Shown piece after piece: positions 1 to 10,860 of a stretch of DNA of 64,000 nt (position 1 is the first letter of the stretch; every line of letters begins with the position of its first letter). The translations under genes were made by a program, and so were the position numbers. Below the pieces are notes generated by a model. The model had not been told where the DNA came from. It ran no database searches and was given only the letters and a program-made list of their open reading frames with translations. Source of the DNA: Pterois miles (taxonomy: Eukaryota > Chordata > Actinopteri > Perciformes > Scorpaenidae); assembly GCA_947000775.1 (NCBI GenBank), contig CAMQGK010000299.1, positions 16,357,501-16,421,500 on the forward strand. The letters run 5' to 3'.

Positions 1-410
1 TGGTATTTTTAATTATAAGGGACATGTAAAATTTTATACCTCTGGTGAATATAATCCAATCAATCTTATTTCCATAGATGTATTTACAGTTCTTTTTGTT
101 ACGACCTTATTTTGAAAACCGTACATTGTCACATGTATACTTTCTCTAACTTCTCCAAGGTGGTCTCTAGCTCGTCTTTCAGCTTCGTTCTCTTTATCCA
201 TCCATGTTCAGCTCCATCGGGGCCGTTTGAATGTATTTTACATAAATATCAGTATATGGTGCTCTACAGTTGTAGCGTCGGCTCATTTGACCACGGAGAT
301 GAGGGTGACGTTGCTGCGATACGATAGCGTTTCCTGTACATGACAGAGTTATCTTGCAGCTGTAGTCGTGATGTCTTGCTCTGCTTTTCCAGCAATGTAG
401 TTTGTTTGGG
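1..410 (-). repeat. Dispersed repeat, copy 1 of an inverted pair
   Basis: The reverse complement of this stretch aligns with 27513-27875 over nearly its whole length. Shared blocks include the segment around GAGCACCATATACTGA, the block CATTCAAACGGCCCC and the end near TGTCCYTTATAA. I read it as two copies of one interspersed element in opposite orientation. The element is cut by the window start, so its true end is unknown. The short reading frames over it are not credible genes. No transposase or reverse transcriptase homology is visible, and the family name is unknown to me. Confidence 0.7.
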
Positions 411-1394
411 TGATACGGTACATATTTTGCAATAAAAGCGGTAACTTCCTTCTACCTCCACATAGACTCAACTGAAGCAAATATATCGATTCTGGCATTA
501 AAAAAATGTATTTCAATATGTTTATTATGTCCAAATTGCTGTAAACAAGGTTAAAAACCTCCAGATATGATGAACATTTCCATAATCAAGAGCTATTCTT
601 AGAGGGACACTGATAGATAGAAAAGAAACACAAAAGAACAGAAGTATGTGAGAAGGCCTGGAAGGACAAGAGGGCAGAAATGTCCAGAGTGTGGTGGGCA
701 GCATTTACCAGTTTAGAGAGAGGCATTCCAGCTCTTTTGTTGTCAGACCACAAATATTCCAGTCCTCCTACTCCTTTGCCACACAAATGAAGTGAACTTG
801 AGCTACTCCAATAAAGGCGGAGAAGAGCCAAGAGTATTAAAACGCCTGGGGTTAGGAGCGTTGGCTCACTGCATACAGTGGACACTCTTTTAGATCTCCA
901 CGTGGTCGGAGCTGTTAGTTCCACTGTCACACTTAGTGCAGTCTGGTTTGACTTTTACTCTACATGTGGAAGAGTGTCGGGGAGGGGTTCAAGGCAACAC
1001 GTTTGATTAAACTTTGTTTCAGATATAAATCCTCACACAAAACCACGTCTCCGTGCATACAGGTGAGCGCATGCACAAACAAGTGTAGCACATTATGTTT
1101 CCTCCTGCTCAGTGCAGCTGGTACAGAGGGGATGGGCACAGGAATGCATCAGCCCACCTTTTTGTCCTGTATTTGGATGCGTTCCAGATCAGTTAACCAT
1201 GTTCTGCACCTTCTCATTAAAGACGCGGTTCCGTAGGGTATCAGGCTGGTTTCAACGTGCTCCGACTAGTTAGAGCCATATTGGGACATTTTCTCTCCGC
1301 CACTGTGTGCAGAGGTCTAGAGATTTATACACCCTTTTCCACCAAAATTACTGTGAAAGTGTTAGGTGGTTACGTCTTTCTTTATGTCCGTCAC
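411..1394. other. Non-coding stretch, no feature recognised
   Basis: Only short reading frames (up to 114 codons) without recognisable domains occur on either strand. I see no splice-like exon, RNA gene or obvious repeat. The last part grades into the tandem array that follows. Confidence 0.4.
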
Positions 1395-2515
1395 ACATGT
1401 CTTACGATGCTGATCGTCATAAAACACACTGAGGTAAAATTGCTTTATCTGTCAATGCAGTCCGGTATCTTTGAGAAACGCTGTCTGTTTCTTTTCACAT
1501 CTGACTCTGTGAATTAAGAGTTTATTTGGACCAAACCAGAGATGGTGATTGTTGGAGCAGTGGAAAGACTAACAAATGTGGTTTTGATGAGTTTTGAATG
1601 AAAAATGTTTTAAAACAATCATCGAGGGAACATTTCTGTTTCTGTCAGTGGAGTGTGTTAGCTTTCAGGAAAGCGTATTATAGCTGTTTATTTTCAATTA
1701 TAACTCTGTGAATTAAGGGTTTATTTTGACCAAACCAGAGTTGGTCATTGTTGGAACAGTGGAAAGACTAAGAAAGACGGTTTTGATGAATTTTATTATG
1801 TTTCTGTCGAGTTTAATTGAAGTGTGTTTTATGAAGATCGGTGAGGCAAAATTACTGTTTTTTATCAATGGAGTGTGGTAGCTTTGAGGAGAACATGTAA
1901 CGGCTGTTTCTTTTCACAACTCAGTGAAATAAGGTTTTATTTCAACTAAACCAGAGTTGGTGATTGTCGGAACAGTGGAAAGGCTAACCACAAGGGTTTT
2001 GATGAGTTTTATATTATTTCTATGAAATTTGAATGTATGTGTGTTTTACGATGCTGATCACTGTAAAACACATCAAGGTGAAAGTGCTGTTTTTGTAAAT
2101 GGAGTCTGGTGGCTTTCTTGTCACATTTAAGTCAGTGAATTAACATTTGTTTTGAGTTGGTGATTGTGAGAACAGTGGAAAGACAGTTTTCCACTATACA
2201 GTTTTGATGAGTTTTATTGAGATTATGTAGAGTTTGAATGTTTTACAATGATCAGTGAGGTACAATACTGTTGTTTATCAATGGAGTCTGGTGGCTTTGA
2301 GGAGCACGTATGACGGCTGTATCTTTTCACATCTCACTCTGTGAATTAGGGGTTTATTTCAACCAAACCACAGGAAAGACTCCCCACGATGGTTTTGATG
2401 AGTTTTATTTTGTGTGCTGTTGACTTTGAATGAAGCGTGTTTTACAAGGATCGAGGTAAATTGCTGTTTTCGTCAATGGAGTCTGGTGGCTTTGAGAAGA
2501 GCAAATTAATTGCAT
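1395..2515. repeat. Degenerate tandem array, about six units of ~200 bp
   Basis: A unit with the order GAGGTAAAATTGCTGTTTT, GGAGTCTGGTGGCTTTGAGG, TTTCTTTTCAC, CTCTGTGAATTAAG, ACCAAACCAGAG, GGTGATTGTTGGAACAGTGG and GGTTTTGATGAGTTTTAT recurs. The GGAGTCTGGTGGCTTT block occurs near 1461, 1651, 1869, 2101, 2283 and 2478, a period of about 180-230 bp. Units differ by many substitutions and small indels, so the array is old. Unit 4 lacks part of the middle. No coding potential is conserved between units. Confidence 0.75.
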
Positions 2516-3493
2516 GTTTTGTATGTTAATAAATTGTAATAATTGTCCAAATCCCTGTTGATTTTTTTATTTTATATTCACTTCAAAGCGCGTCATGTAG
2601 CATTGTTCTGGAAAGGGTGCGTAAATTTGCTTGTCCACCTGGGTGTCATGTTTCCATCACTGCCAATCGCAGTTGGAGCCAATAAATCCCTGCCACTGCT
2701 GCAGGACAAAAGCCAGATGTTAGTGGGGATTTGGTTTTTTTTTTTTTTTTTTTGTCCAGTGGGAAATTGATCTTATTAGATGTCTTTGTTAAGTAGTCAG
2801 TTCTGATTGGTGAATCATTGCGTTTTACGGTCTGTTATGTTTTTATAGCAGACCGTTGCTATGTATAATAGACCGTTGCTATGGACACAGTTCTGACCTC
2901 AGACTTTGGAGCACCATTTTTGTGCCAGATTATTGCTAAATCGCCCTGTTGGGGTTTATTTTACAACAATAACCAGCTTGCTGTACATTATCCCTTATAT
3001 GTAATATAGATAAAATTCCCACCTTCTTTCTGTGTTGAATTTGAAGGTTGGTTGCACATTAAGTGTGACAGCATGAGTGATATCATTAATAATATCAGAG
3101 TGATACTGAGGCCAGACGTGGGACTCATATTAGTCCCAGATGACTGTCTTCTCATTTTAATAATGATTTCTGCTTCTTCTCGCTGCCATTATTGCTTCTT
3201 TGTGCCTTAATGTTCTTTTCTTTTTTGTTTGTTTGTTGTTTGAACTCGCTCTACTCTGCCAGCTGAGATGTCGTCTCTATTGCTAAATTACCCGCGTGCC
3301 ATTTGGCAAAGGTCCTTGTGTGTGAAACCTCAGCCAAGTCTGTCAAAGTTAGTTTAGCTGAACTCGTGTCTGTGTGGTTTGACACACCTGTGTGTGTGTT
3401 TGTGTGTGAAAGTGCTATAAACTTAGTTCAGTGTTTGGCTGTTTGTCAGATAGACCTGCAAGACACAGATTCACTTTTCTCTGTTTGGAAACC
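2516..3493. other. Non-coding stretch with a T-run and a short duplication
   Basis: Contains a T homopolymer near 2734-2752. A near-perfect local duplication of a block holding AGACCGTTGCTATG lies at about 2848-2885. The 64-75 codon frames here have no recognisable domain. Nothing else stands out. Confidence 0.4.
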
Positions 3494-3971
3494 TTAAAGG
3501 GTAACTTTGGTATTTTTCAAACTGGACCCTATTTTCTGACGTTTCTGTGTCTAAGTGACTAACAGGGACAACAGTTTTTGACATTGATCCAGTATTGAGC
3601 TAACCTCACCAACCAGATGGTTTGTTAGAACGAACCATCTGAGAAGCTGTCACTGGAAACTGTTTGGAAAAGAGCAGGGACTTTCAAAAAGTACTTGGCA
3701 GGTGATTGGATGAACCATCTGTCAATCAAACTCTTACCAAAGCCAGTCAGGAGAAGAGCATTGAGTAATTATGCCTTAATATAATATAAACAAGTGACTT
3801 AACTGTTAATTAGGGCTGTCAGTCGATTCACATATCTGATCATGATTAATTGCAAATGAATTGCACATTTTTTATCTGTCCAAAATTCACCTTAAAGTGA
3901 GATTCACCAAGTATTTAATACTTTCATCAACATGGCGGTGGACAAATATACTGCTTTATGCAAATGTATAT

Positions 3972-4850
3972 ATCTTCATCTTCATCTTCAACCGGTTATC
4001 TGGGGTCGGGTCGCGGGGGCAATAGCTCCAGCAGGGAACCCCAAACTTCCCTTTCCCGGGCCACATTAACCAGCTCTGACTGGGGGATCCCGAGGCGCTC
4101 CCAGGCCTGTATGGAGATATAATCTCTCCATCTAGTCCTGGGTCGTCCCCGGGGTCTCCTCCCAGCTGGTCGTGCCTGGAACACCTCCTTAGGGAGGCGC
4201 CCAGGAGGCATCCTTACCAGATGCCCAAACCACCTCAACTGGCTCCTTTCAACGCAAAGGAGCAGCAGCTCTACTCCGAGTCCCTCACGGATGACTGAGC
4301 TTCTCACCTTATCTCTAAGGGAGATGCCAGCCACCCTCCTGAGAAAACCCATTTCGGCCGCTTGTACTCGCGATCTAGTTCTTTCGGTCATGACCCAGCC
4401 CTCATGACCATAGGTGAGAGTAGGCACGAAGATTGACCGGTAGATAGAGAGCTTTGCCTTCAGACTCAACTCTCTCTTCGTCACAACGGTGCGGTACAGC
4501 GACTGCAATACCTCCCCCGCTGCTCCGATTCTCCGGCCAATCTCACATTCCATTGTTCCCTCACTCGTGAACAAGACCCCGAGGTACTTGAACTCCTTCA
4601 CTTGCAAAGACTCATTCCCTACCTGGAGTAGACAATCCATCGGTTTCCTGCTGAGAACCATGGCCTCCGATTTTGAGGTGCTGATCCTCATCCCAACTGC
4701 TTCACACTCGGCTGTGAACCGATCCAGTGAGCGCTGGAGGTCACAGACTGATGATGCCAGCAGAACCACATCATCTGCAAAAAGCAGCGATGAGATAATC
4801 AGCACACCAATCTGCAAACCCTCTTCCCCCCGACTACGCTTCGATATCGG
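3972..4850 (-). mobile_element. Rex3-like LINE (RTE clade), 5'-truncated
   Basis: A minus-strand LINE copy keeps only the 3' part of the reverse transcriptase frame. After a very short 3' untranslated region it ends in a tandem tail (TGAAGA units; plus strand 3973-3990). Short tandem tails and 5' truncation are usual for RTE-clade elements inserted by target-primed reverse transcription. The left junction is in the MITE sequence GCAAATGTATATAT. The right junction merges into TA-rich repeats (4851-4895), so the target duplication cannot be defined. Homology to the protein starts near 4840. Confidence 0.8.
3996..4850 (-). pseudogene. Rex3-like reverse transcriptase, C-terminal part
   Basis: The open frame (289 codons counting about 8 from flanking TA repeats) has no internal stop and ends at TAA (plus 3996-3998). 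Residues 29-32 are FADD, the catalytic motif of reverse transcriptase domain V. YLG at 94-96 follows, then a conserved thumb-like region including HEGWVMTERTRSRVQAAEM near 154-172. The end is rich in Arg and Pro. Earlier palm motifs and any endonuclease domain are lost, so it cannot be an autonomous enzyme. The intact frame suggests a fairly recent insertion. Clade assignment to RTE/Rex3 is from memory of teleost sequences; other RTE members are the alternative. Confidence 0.8.
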
Positions 4851-4895
4851 CGTATATACATACATATATATATGTATATATACATATATATATGT
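4851..4895. repeat. TA/TATG-rich simple repeat at LINE-MITE junction
   Basis: About 45 bp of alternating ATATAC and TATATG steps lie between the 5'-truncated end of the LINE and the resumed MITE. They probably expanded from TA-rich MITE target sequence. Confidence 0.6.
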
Positions 4896-5757
4896 ATGTA
4901 TTTATTATTGGAAATCAATTAACAACACAAAACAATGAAAAATACTGTCCAGAAACCCTCACAGGTTCTGCATTAAGCATAAAAAATATGCTCAAATCAC
5001 AACATGGTAAACTGCAGCCCAACAGGCAACAACAGCTGTCAGTGTGTCGGTGTGCTGACTTGACTATGACTTGATCCAAACTGACTGATTGTCATAAAGT
5101 GGGCATGTCTGTAAAGGGGAGACAGGTGGGTACCCAGAGAACCCATTTACATTCACATATCTGGGGGTCAGAGGTCAGGGGACCCCTTTGAAAATGGACA
5201 TGCCAGTTTTTCCTCAAGTTTGGAGCACTATTCTGTGTCCTTCCCAACAAGCTAGGTTAGGCTAGCTAAGCTATGTAGCAGTACCAGAGGTTGATGCTTG
5301 ACCAAACTCAAAATACTTACCGGAAATACTGGAAAGGACCCTACAGAGAAATAAAACACTCTTCTTACCTTTCACTTGATCAGGTCTGTTTCTTGTTGTG
5401 TCATTAAGACGGTAAACTTGAGTGAGAGTTGGAGAGAGGAGTAACAGTGTTGTCAGAGTTTAACGGTAAATGTAAGAAAAAGGCTTTATTTCTCTGTAGG
5501 GTCTCCTCCATAATGTTGTCAGACACTTGTATTAACAATATGAGCCTGTTAGTGGCAAAAACAAGCACTTTTATCAGACGTACACTTACGTTGAGAAATT
5601 ACTGATATGATTACATTAGAGCCCATTAAGCGGCTGCCTTCTGCAGTGTTCTTGATCAATACTTGACCAATTTCATAAATTGTTGTCCCCATTAGTTACT
5701 TAGACACAAAAACATGGGACAATAGGGTCCAGGTTGAAAAATACTGTAATCCCTTAA

Positions 5758-6407
5758 AGTTATTTTGCAGTGTTGAATGTTGCGATTAAATGACTGGATT
5801 TAAAATTCAAATAATGTGCGGTTCTTGTGTGACAAAGTGCTTTAGAATAGCTTGTTTTACTTTATCAACAGTCCCAGTGTGCTGCAGTGTTCTCAGAGAA
5901 CATGCAAACTCAGCCGTGACCTTTGGTCTCTCTACACACCGCCTCATCGGAGCGAGGCTGCTGAGGTCGTATCAATCAAGAACGATGTTGGTAATGGTCC
6001 TGTGACCTTCTCCTTGTCTCAATGGTTCTAGCTGATAGAATTGACATTTGTCTGTTCCTATAACATTGTACAGCTCAGTGTTATTGGGTGAAGTTGATCA
6101 AGTTTGTCTTCCAGCTGAAGAACAGAAATGAAAAACCACTTTTGATGTCATCTAGAGGCGAATCACAAGCAGGGAGGTGAGCTCCTGACTTTGACAGCAC
6201 CCACGGTGATTTCACTGCGGTGCAGACACAGTTTTTGTTTAATGGCTGTGCACAATGAAGCTAATTTGTAATATCTCAGACACAATTTATGAGCACACAG
6301 TGTCGGCAGTCAGTCATCCTGTAATTAATTTTGAGGGTGGTGATTTGAATCCCAGCGCCTCTGTCTCTTCCTGGGACAGACAGCAAGCAGTAAGTGTGCG
6401 TAACGTT
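5758..6407. other. Non-coding stretch
   Basis: No exon, RNA gene or repeat recognised. Frames of 71 and 81 codons are present without domain similarity. Confidence 0.35.
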
Positions 6408-6600
6408 TGGGCTGCAACTAAGTTATTTTCATTTTCTGAAAATCTGCAAATTATCTTCTTGATTAACGTCTCTAAATTGTTTCATCTACAAAATGTGTAA
6501 ATAGTGAAAAATGTCAATAAGAGCAGTTTTTTTCGAGTCAGTCACCAGAAAATATGTTGGCATTGTTTGTTTCAGCAAACCATGGATACGAAGGGGGTTG
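6408..6600 (+). mobile_element. MITE fragment of the GGGCTGCAACTAA family
   Basis: Starts GGGCTGCAACTAAGTTATTTTC and carries ATTATCTTCTTGATTAA and GTGAAAAATGTC, the same order as in the copy at 62230-62520. This is the left end of a widespread teleost non-autonomous element. The right half is absent. Confidence 0.6.
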
Positions 6601-6767
6601 ACGTTTGTGAACTAAAAATACATTTTACGAATATGTTTCATATCAGCCTTGTGTCACGCTTACATGAACGCATAACGCCACCTGGTTAACATTGTGAGAT
6701 GATTGGTTAAGTTTAAGCAACAAAACTACTTGGTTAAGGCTAAAACTTCATGGTTTGTGTTAAAATA

Positions 6768-6990
6768 GTAACATAACGTAACATAACAACACAACGTAAC
6801 AATGTAACATAAAATAACGCAACAATACAACGTCACAATGTAATATAAAATAACGTAACAGTAGAATGAAACAATGGAATGCAACATAACAATGGAACAC
6901 AATAATGTAACAATGGAACACAATAATGTAACAATGCAACAACATAATGCAACAACGTAACACGACAATGCAACAGTGTAACGTAACAAC
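6768..6990. repeat. Short degenerate array of AACAATGTAAC-like units
   Basis: About twenty imperfect 8-12 bp units (AACATAACGT, AACAATGTAAC, AACAATGGAAC) follow each other. The phrase AATGGAACACAATAATGTAAC occurs twice in tandem near 6892-6932. The array gives low-complexity minus-strand frames (67-87 codons) rich in Cys, Tyr, Val and Leu, which are artefacts. Confidence 0.75.
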
Positions 6991-7582
6991 TGTAACTAGT
7001 ATAAATAAACAACCTCCCCCAGCAAACTAACATAACAAGCATTAAGTCAACTTTTACTTTTGGTTTCACACAGGACGTGAGCAGTAGTCTCTTGGGTGAA
7101 AATCCTGTGTTTGTTTGACCCGCCCACTACCTCTTTCTCATTAATATACCACATCACTTTCAGTAAGTCGTTCGATACATTCCGTCACTTGCTCTGACTG
7201 AATGCGAAAACGTCCACTTTCAAATGTTTGCAGAAACGTACAATACCAGCAGTTTTTCAAAGTGACTGGGCTGATTTTTTTTGTCTGACACTCAAAAAAT
7301 ATTCAATTTACTACCATAAAAGCCCCAGAAAATCATCAAACATTCCCCTTTGGGAGGCTGGGCCAGTGACAACTGTCCCTTGAATGAAATACATTCAGTC
7401 GTTTGTAAATGGTCATTTTGTGAGTCCCTTTAGTTCCACTCTGTGTGTCTATGAGTAAATCACTGGCTATGTTTGACTCTGTATGTGTGTCCTTGTCTGT
7501 TTGTCTTCCTAAATGTGTTTGTGTCCTTGTGTGCTGTCTCTGAATGTGTCCCTGTTTATCACTGTCTGTGTGTCGCTGTATC
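6991..7582. other. Non-coding stretch before TG microsatellites
   Basis: No feature recognised. From about 7440 the sequence is rich in TGTGT and TGTC steps that grade into the microsatellites. Confidence 0.35.
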
Positions 7583-7632
7583 TGTGTGTGTGTGTGTGTG
7601 TGTGTGTGTACGCCCAAGGCTGTGTGAGTCCA

Positions 7633-7658
<26 letters not shown>
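7583..7658. repeat. Two (TG)n microsatellites
   Basis: Uninterrupted TG runs lie at about 7583-7609 and 7633-7658, with 23 bp of other sequence between them. Overlapping Cys/Val-rich frames are translations of the repeat. Confidence 0.95.
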
Positions 7659-7664
<6 letters not shown>

Positions 7665-8394
7665 TATTGTGTGCGACTCCTACTGTCTAGATAATTTCAA
7701 CACTCTCCATACGCTCCAGCATCCAGCAGTGGGAGACGACTGCAGAGGCATGCCTGGTGGGGATGTGGTCAGGAGAGGCCTATGTTTTATGGAACATACT
7801 GTACTAAGCTGTGCCGCTGCAGCAAAGGTGCTATAAATAGAAGGTGCTGATAAAGAGGAAGAAAAAAGAAAAAGAGGGGCTCAGTGTGAAACAGACTCAC
7901 CAAGCCGGTTCCTGTTTGAGCACTCAGCCAGGGGCAAAGGAGCACTGCAAGTCCAGGCTGAGCTAAAACCAGCACTGACTTATATAAGAGCATAAGAATT
8001 AAAAGGACCAGTATTCTCAGATTCGGTTTAGATTTATGTGTTTATATTAAGGGTTAGGGGTAGGGTCTCAAGACTTGATGTATTTATAGTTTTCATCAAG
8101 GAAGTTATATGCAATAACGGCAACCGCATCTGAAACCATCATGGAGGTCTGCTGGAGAATCATCTGTCTATAAATATAGCTCGTGTTTATCAATGTGTCT
8201 AGATAAACAGGGATATGGGTTAAAGATTGTTGGTGTAAAGTTAATTAGTGTTAAAACTCGTAAGGTATAAGTTTTATGAGGTTGGTTTCTTTCCAGGTGT
8301 GTCTGACTGTAGCGCAGTGTGAAATCCACTCCTTGACTCTTACACAGAAGCAGACCAGTGGAAAACCTACCAAAACCATTGACTGTTTAAAATA
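7659..8394. other. Non-coding stretch
   Basis: No gene or repeat identified. A purine-rich patch (AGAGGAAGAAAAAAG) occurs near 7852-7876. Confidence 0.35.
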
Positions 8395-8670
8395 TGGACC
8401 CATAGGTTACTGAAGAGTGGTTGTGGAGCTCAAAGTGGGTGGCTCTGGCCCTCGCCCTATTGGCAGTGATGACACAGCTTAACTCCTGACTAATCTAATA
8501 TGGCTGAAGAGGTGGATCATAGGTGGAGCTGAGGTGGCCCGGGGGACTCAGCAGACCAGACAGCTAGCAGCTAGCGACCTGGTACGACACCCAAGGTCAG
8601 GCAGCATTTCCTTTATTATGCTGAACTTTAAGCCTTAATATAATGTAAACGAGGGAGTTATACATAAATT
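8395..8670 (+). repeat. Composite teleost repeat, shared with 15160-15330
   Basis: The part from about 8520 to 8650 (CCCGGGGGACTCAGCAGA, GCTAGCAGCTAGCGACCTGG, then CCTTAATATAATGTAAAC) is the reverse complement of 15165-15300. The CCTTAATATAATRTAAAC block is also seen at 3774, just before the MITE there. So this module repeatedly sits beside GGGCTGTCAA-family MITEs. Confidence 0.65.
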
Positions 8671-8760
8671 AGAGTTATCAATTGACTCAAATATTAGTCA
8701 TGATTAATTGCAAATGTATTACGCATTTTTTATTTGTTAAAACCCTTTATTATACCAGGC
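8671..8760 (+). mobile_element. Decayed left end of a GGGCTGTCAA-family MITE
   Basis: ATCAATTGACTCAAATATT, CATGATTAATTGCAAATG and GCATTTTTTATTTGTTAAAA match the left ends of the copies at 3813 and 51848. It breaks off after about 90 bp. Confidence 0.6.
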
Positions 8761-8940
8761 TGTAAACATGTTTATTTCTGCAGTAAAGTTTGGCATTTTA
8801 ACATGGGGGTCTATGGGGATTGACTCACTTGTGGAGCCTCAAGTGGACATTCACATAGCTGCAGTTCATGGCGCTCTCATGTTAGCTTCATTTCTCAGCA
8901 CCGGAGGTTGGTTTAGAGAGGACTCATCCAAGCACAGTAA
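8761..8940 (+). repeat. Teleost interspersed repeat fragment
   Basis: ACATGGGGGTCTATGGGGAT and the following GCAGTTCATGGC and CTTCATTTCTCAGCACCGG belong, as I recall, to a very common percomorph repeat. The 62-codon frame over it is part of the repeat and not a gene. No second copy was seen in this window, so the call rests on memory. Confidence 0.4.
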
Positions 8941-9644
8941 GACACAGTATGCATGACGCCCCATCAATTATCAGGAAGCAGCGGTTGAAAAAAACAGCAA
9001 AACATGTGATTTTTTATATTTTTCCGGCACTTTACAGTTCACATCTCAACAACCACATTTTCACACTCATAACCACAACCACACTCTTATACTAGAGTGT
9101 GTCAAAGCACACTCTAGTATGAGACATATTGATGCACAGAGATGTATAATGTTATATCGCACTACTGTGCATCAGCTGTCATCATGGTTTCTGACCACAG
9201 GTGGCTATCAAGTCTGTTTACTTTCATCTATTCAGAATGTGTCATACCCTTGATCCCTCCAAGAACCTGGTTTTAAAGACTATAACCAAACATCGTGTAC
9301 TGATTTTTTAAAGATAATCACAAATAGAATCAGTGCAGTGAATCCGGTTGTGTGGTTTTTAAATGTAGCCTCTACACTGTAGAGTTTAGAGGAGGCTGTC
9401 TGGTGAGTCCATTTGCAAAAGCAAGTTTCCTGGTGGCTGAGCAAGAGAAATGAGAAGAGTCTTAACCTCCGTGGTGGGTGACTCATTCTCAGGATGAGGA
9501 GTTTTGTAGGTTCTCAAACAAATTGTTTGCCCTCTGATCCAGCGGGTTATAACGGGGGCTGCCATGGATGGATGGAGGCTGGGAGCAGTGTTTGCTTAGC
9601 CTTAGATAAAGGTGAAATGCATATGGATTAGAAAAGAACTGTAG

Positions 9645-9651
<7 letters not shown>
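8941..9651. other. Non-coding stretch with one strong hairpin
   Basis: Apart from the hairpin at 9085-9124, nothing was recognised. Frames of 60-80 codons have no domain. Confidence 0.35.
9085..9124. repeat. Perfect-looking 17 bp hairpin
   Basis: Left arm 9085-9101 and right arm 9108-9124 pair at 16 of 17 positions plus one T:G wobble. The core is ATACTAGAGTGTG and the loop is TCAAAG. It could be an internal piece of a foldback MITE or a fortuitous palindrome. The stem is short for an animal microRNA precursor. Confidence 0.7.

Positions 9652-9717
<66 letters not shown>
9652..9717. repeat. (TC)33 microsatellite
   Basis: Uninterrupted TC dinucleotides over 66 bp. The minus-strand frame rich in Arg-Glu is a translation of the repeat. 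Confidence 0.97.
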
Positions 9718-9721
<4 letters not shown>

Positions 9722-10717
9722 GGACCTGCACTCTTCCTCTTGTTGTTATAGGATGAAAAAAAGCACTGCAAGACTGTAGACCTTCAGTGTGTCACAGTCC
9801 TGGATTCTTTTAACCCTGTAAGTCTGCCTTCTGCATATAAGTTGCCTATTACAGCCTTTACAAACCAGCATTGTTTTTTTTGTGCAATTAGGCAGCACGG
9901 CAATTTATTTTTCAAACTGTTGCTGCTGTTTTATCATGTGCACTTTCACACTGAACAGAAAATATTACGCAGAAATTAGCAAGAGTACGCTAGTTTTTTT
10001 TTTTTTTTTAAATGATCCAATCTAAATAACTGAGCCCAGTGTTGCTCTACTCTTTCCTAGTGAAAGTATTGAGCAGCATTAGCTGCTAACTAGCTGCAAA
10101 GTCCCTAAATCTAGAGAGAAAGTTGCAAAATTGACAACACAGAGTCTGTTGCCTCAGGTCTCCTTCCAAAACCACTCCCTTACAATTATCAGAGAGAAAA
10201 TAAACATATCATAATGAATGTGGATGGTAAACATGGCTATTGTTAGTACTCACAGCTGTCAAGCAGCTCGTGGAAGACTCCGGAGACGAGCAATTAGTGG
10301 GCGGATAGCGTGCACGCAGGTAGGCAGGTGGGTTAATTACAGTCCTGCAACAGCCACAGATACCAGATTTCTTTCTCCTTTTTTTGTCAAAGCAGTCGAT
10401 TTCTTGATTGCTGTCGGGATGTAATGAGAATTTCATCTGATATAACAAGAAATGTTTCTTAGTCTTAATCAAAGTCTTAATCAACCCTGCCTTTAAATAG
10501 CGTGCACTCCTCCAAGGTAATAATACGTATAAAAGAGATTTAAGGCCTCTCATCACCGGGGGTGTGACGAATAAAAGACACAAAAAAAAAAGGTAAGAAC
10601 GGAAGGAGTGGATCTGGTCTGTGTTGCCTTTGTCCAGGTTGAAAGGAGTGATAAAGTTTGCCTTCCTGATTTGGACTAAAACTGGAAACTCTGTTTTTCT
10701 TTCATAAATATAAATGC
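9718..10717. other. Non-coding stretch
   Basis: T-run near 9995-10009. The 124-codon minus frame at 10209-10583 has no recognisable domain. No other feature seen. Confidence 0.35.
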
Positions 10718-10860
10718 TAGGGATGCAAATTTTGAAAAAAAAAAAAAAAAATTCTTAACTGATAACAGACCCTCGTTAAGTGATTATTAACTGTTAACCG
10801 ACAAGATTTGTGCCTCACATGCAGCTGCAGTATATCAGCACAACAGACAGCTGAGTCCAC

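Larger units (their letters stand above)
3813..5262 (+). mobile_element. MITE of the GGGCTGTCAA family, split by a LINE insertion
   Basis: The left end (GGGCTGTCAGTCGATT) and the following subterminal sequence run to about 3970. The element resumes at about 4895 (TTTATTATTGGAAATCAATT) and continues to about 5262. The same order of blocks is seen uninterrupted in the copies at 49790-50362 (reverse) and 39402-39798. The Rex3-like fragment was therefore inserted after this element. The right terminal inverted repeat is missing or too diverged to see. The family has hAT-like ends (CAGGGCTGTCAA) and no coding capacity. Confidence 0.75.
3494..5757. mobile_element. Foldback DNA element with ~110 bp inverted ends, hosting nested insertions
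   Basis: The first ~110 bp (from TTAAAGGGTAACTTTGG) and the last ~110 bp (5648-5757) are inverted repeats, about 80% alike by eye. They share the blocks TATTTTTCAA, TGGACCCTATT, GTGTCTAAGT and GGGACAACA. A second inverted pair lies inside (5337-5373 and 5466-5503, around CTACAGAGAAATAAAAC). No transposase reading frame belongs to it, so it is non-autonomous. Its interior holds a MITE (3813 to about 5262) which in turn holds a Rex3-like LINE. I recall this as a common teleost repeat but cannot name it. Confidence 0.7.

Noticed and set aside
2848..2885. Duplicated AGACCGTTGCTATG block as a tandem regulatory site
   Set aside because: Only two copies in likely repeat-derived sequence; nothing supports a binding function.
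6726..7069. Three overlapping Cys/Val/Leu-rich minus frames
   Set aside because: Generated by the short-unit AACAATG array, in three frames at once, which real coding sequence would not do.
8047..8070. Telomere-like GGGTTAGGGG
   Set aside because: Only one and a half units; no array, so chance.
8768..8956. 62-codon plus-strand frame starting in TATGGGGATTGAC sequence
   Set aside because: Sequence belongs to a common interspersed repeat, not a gene.
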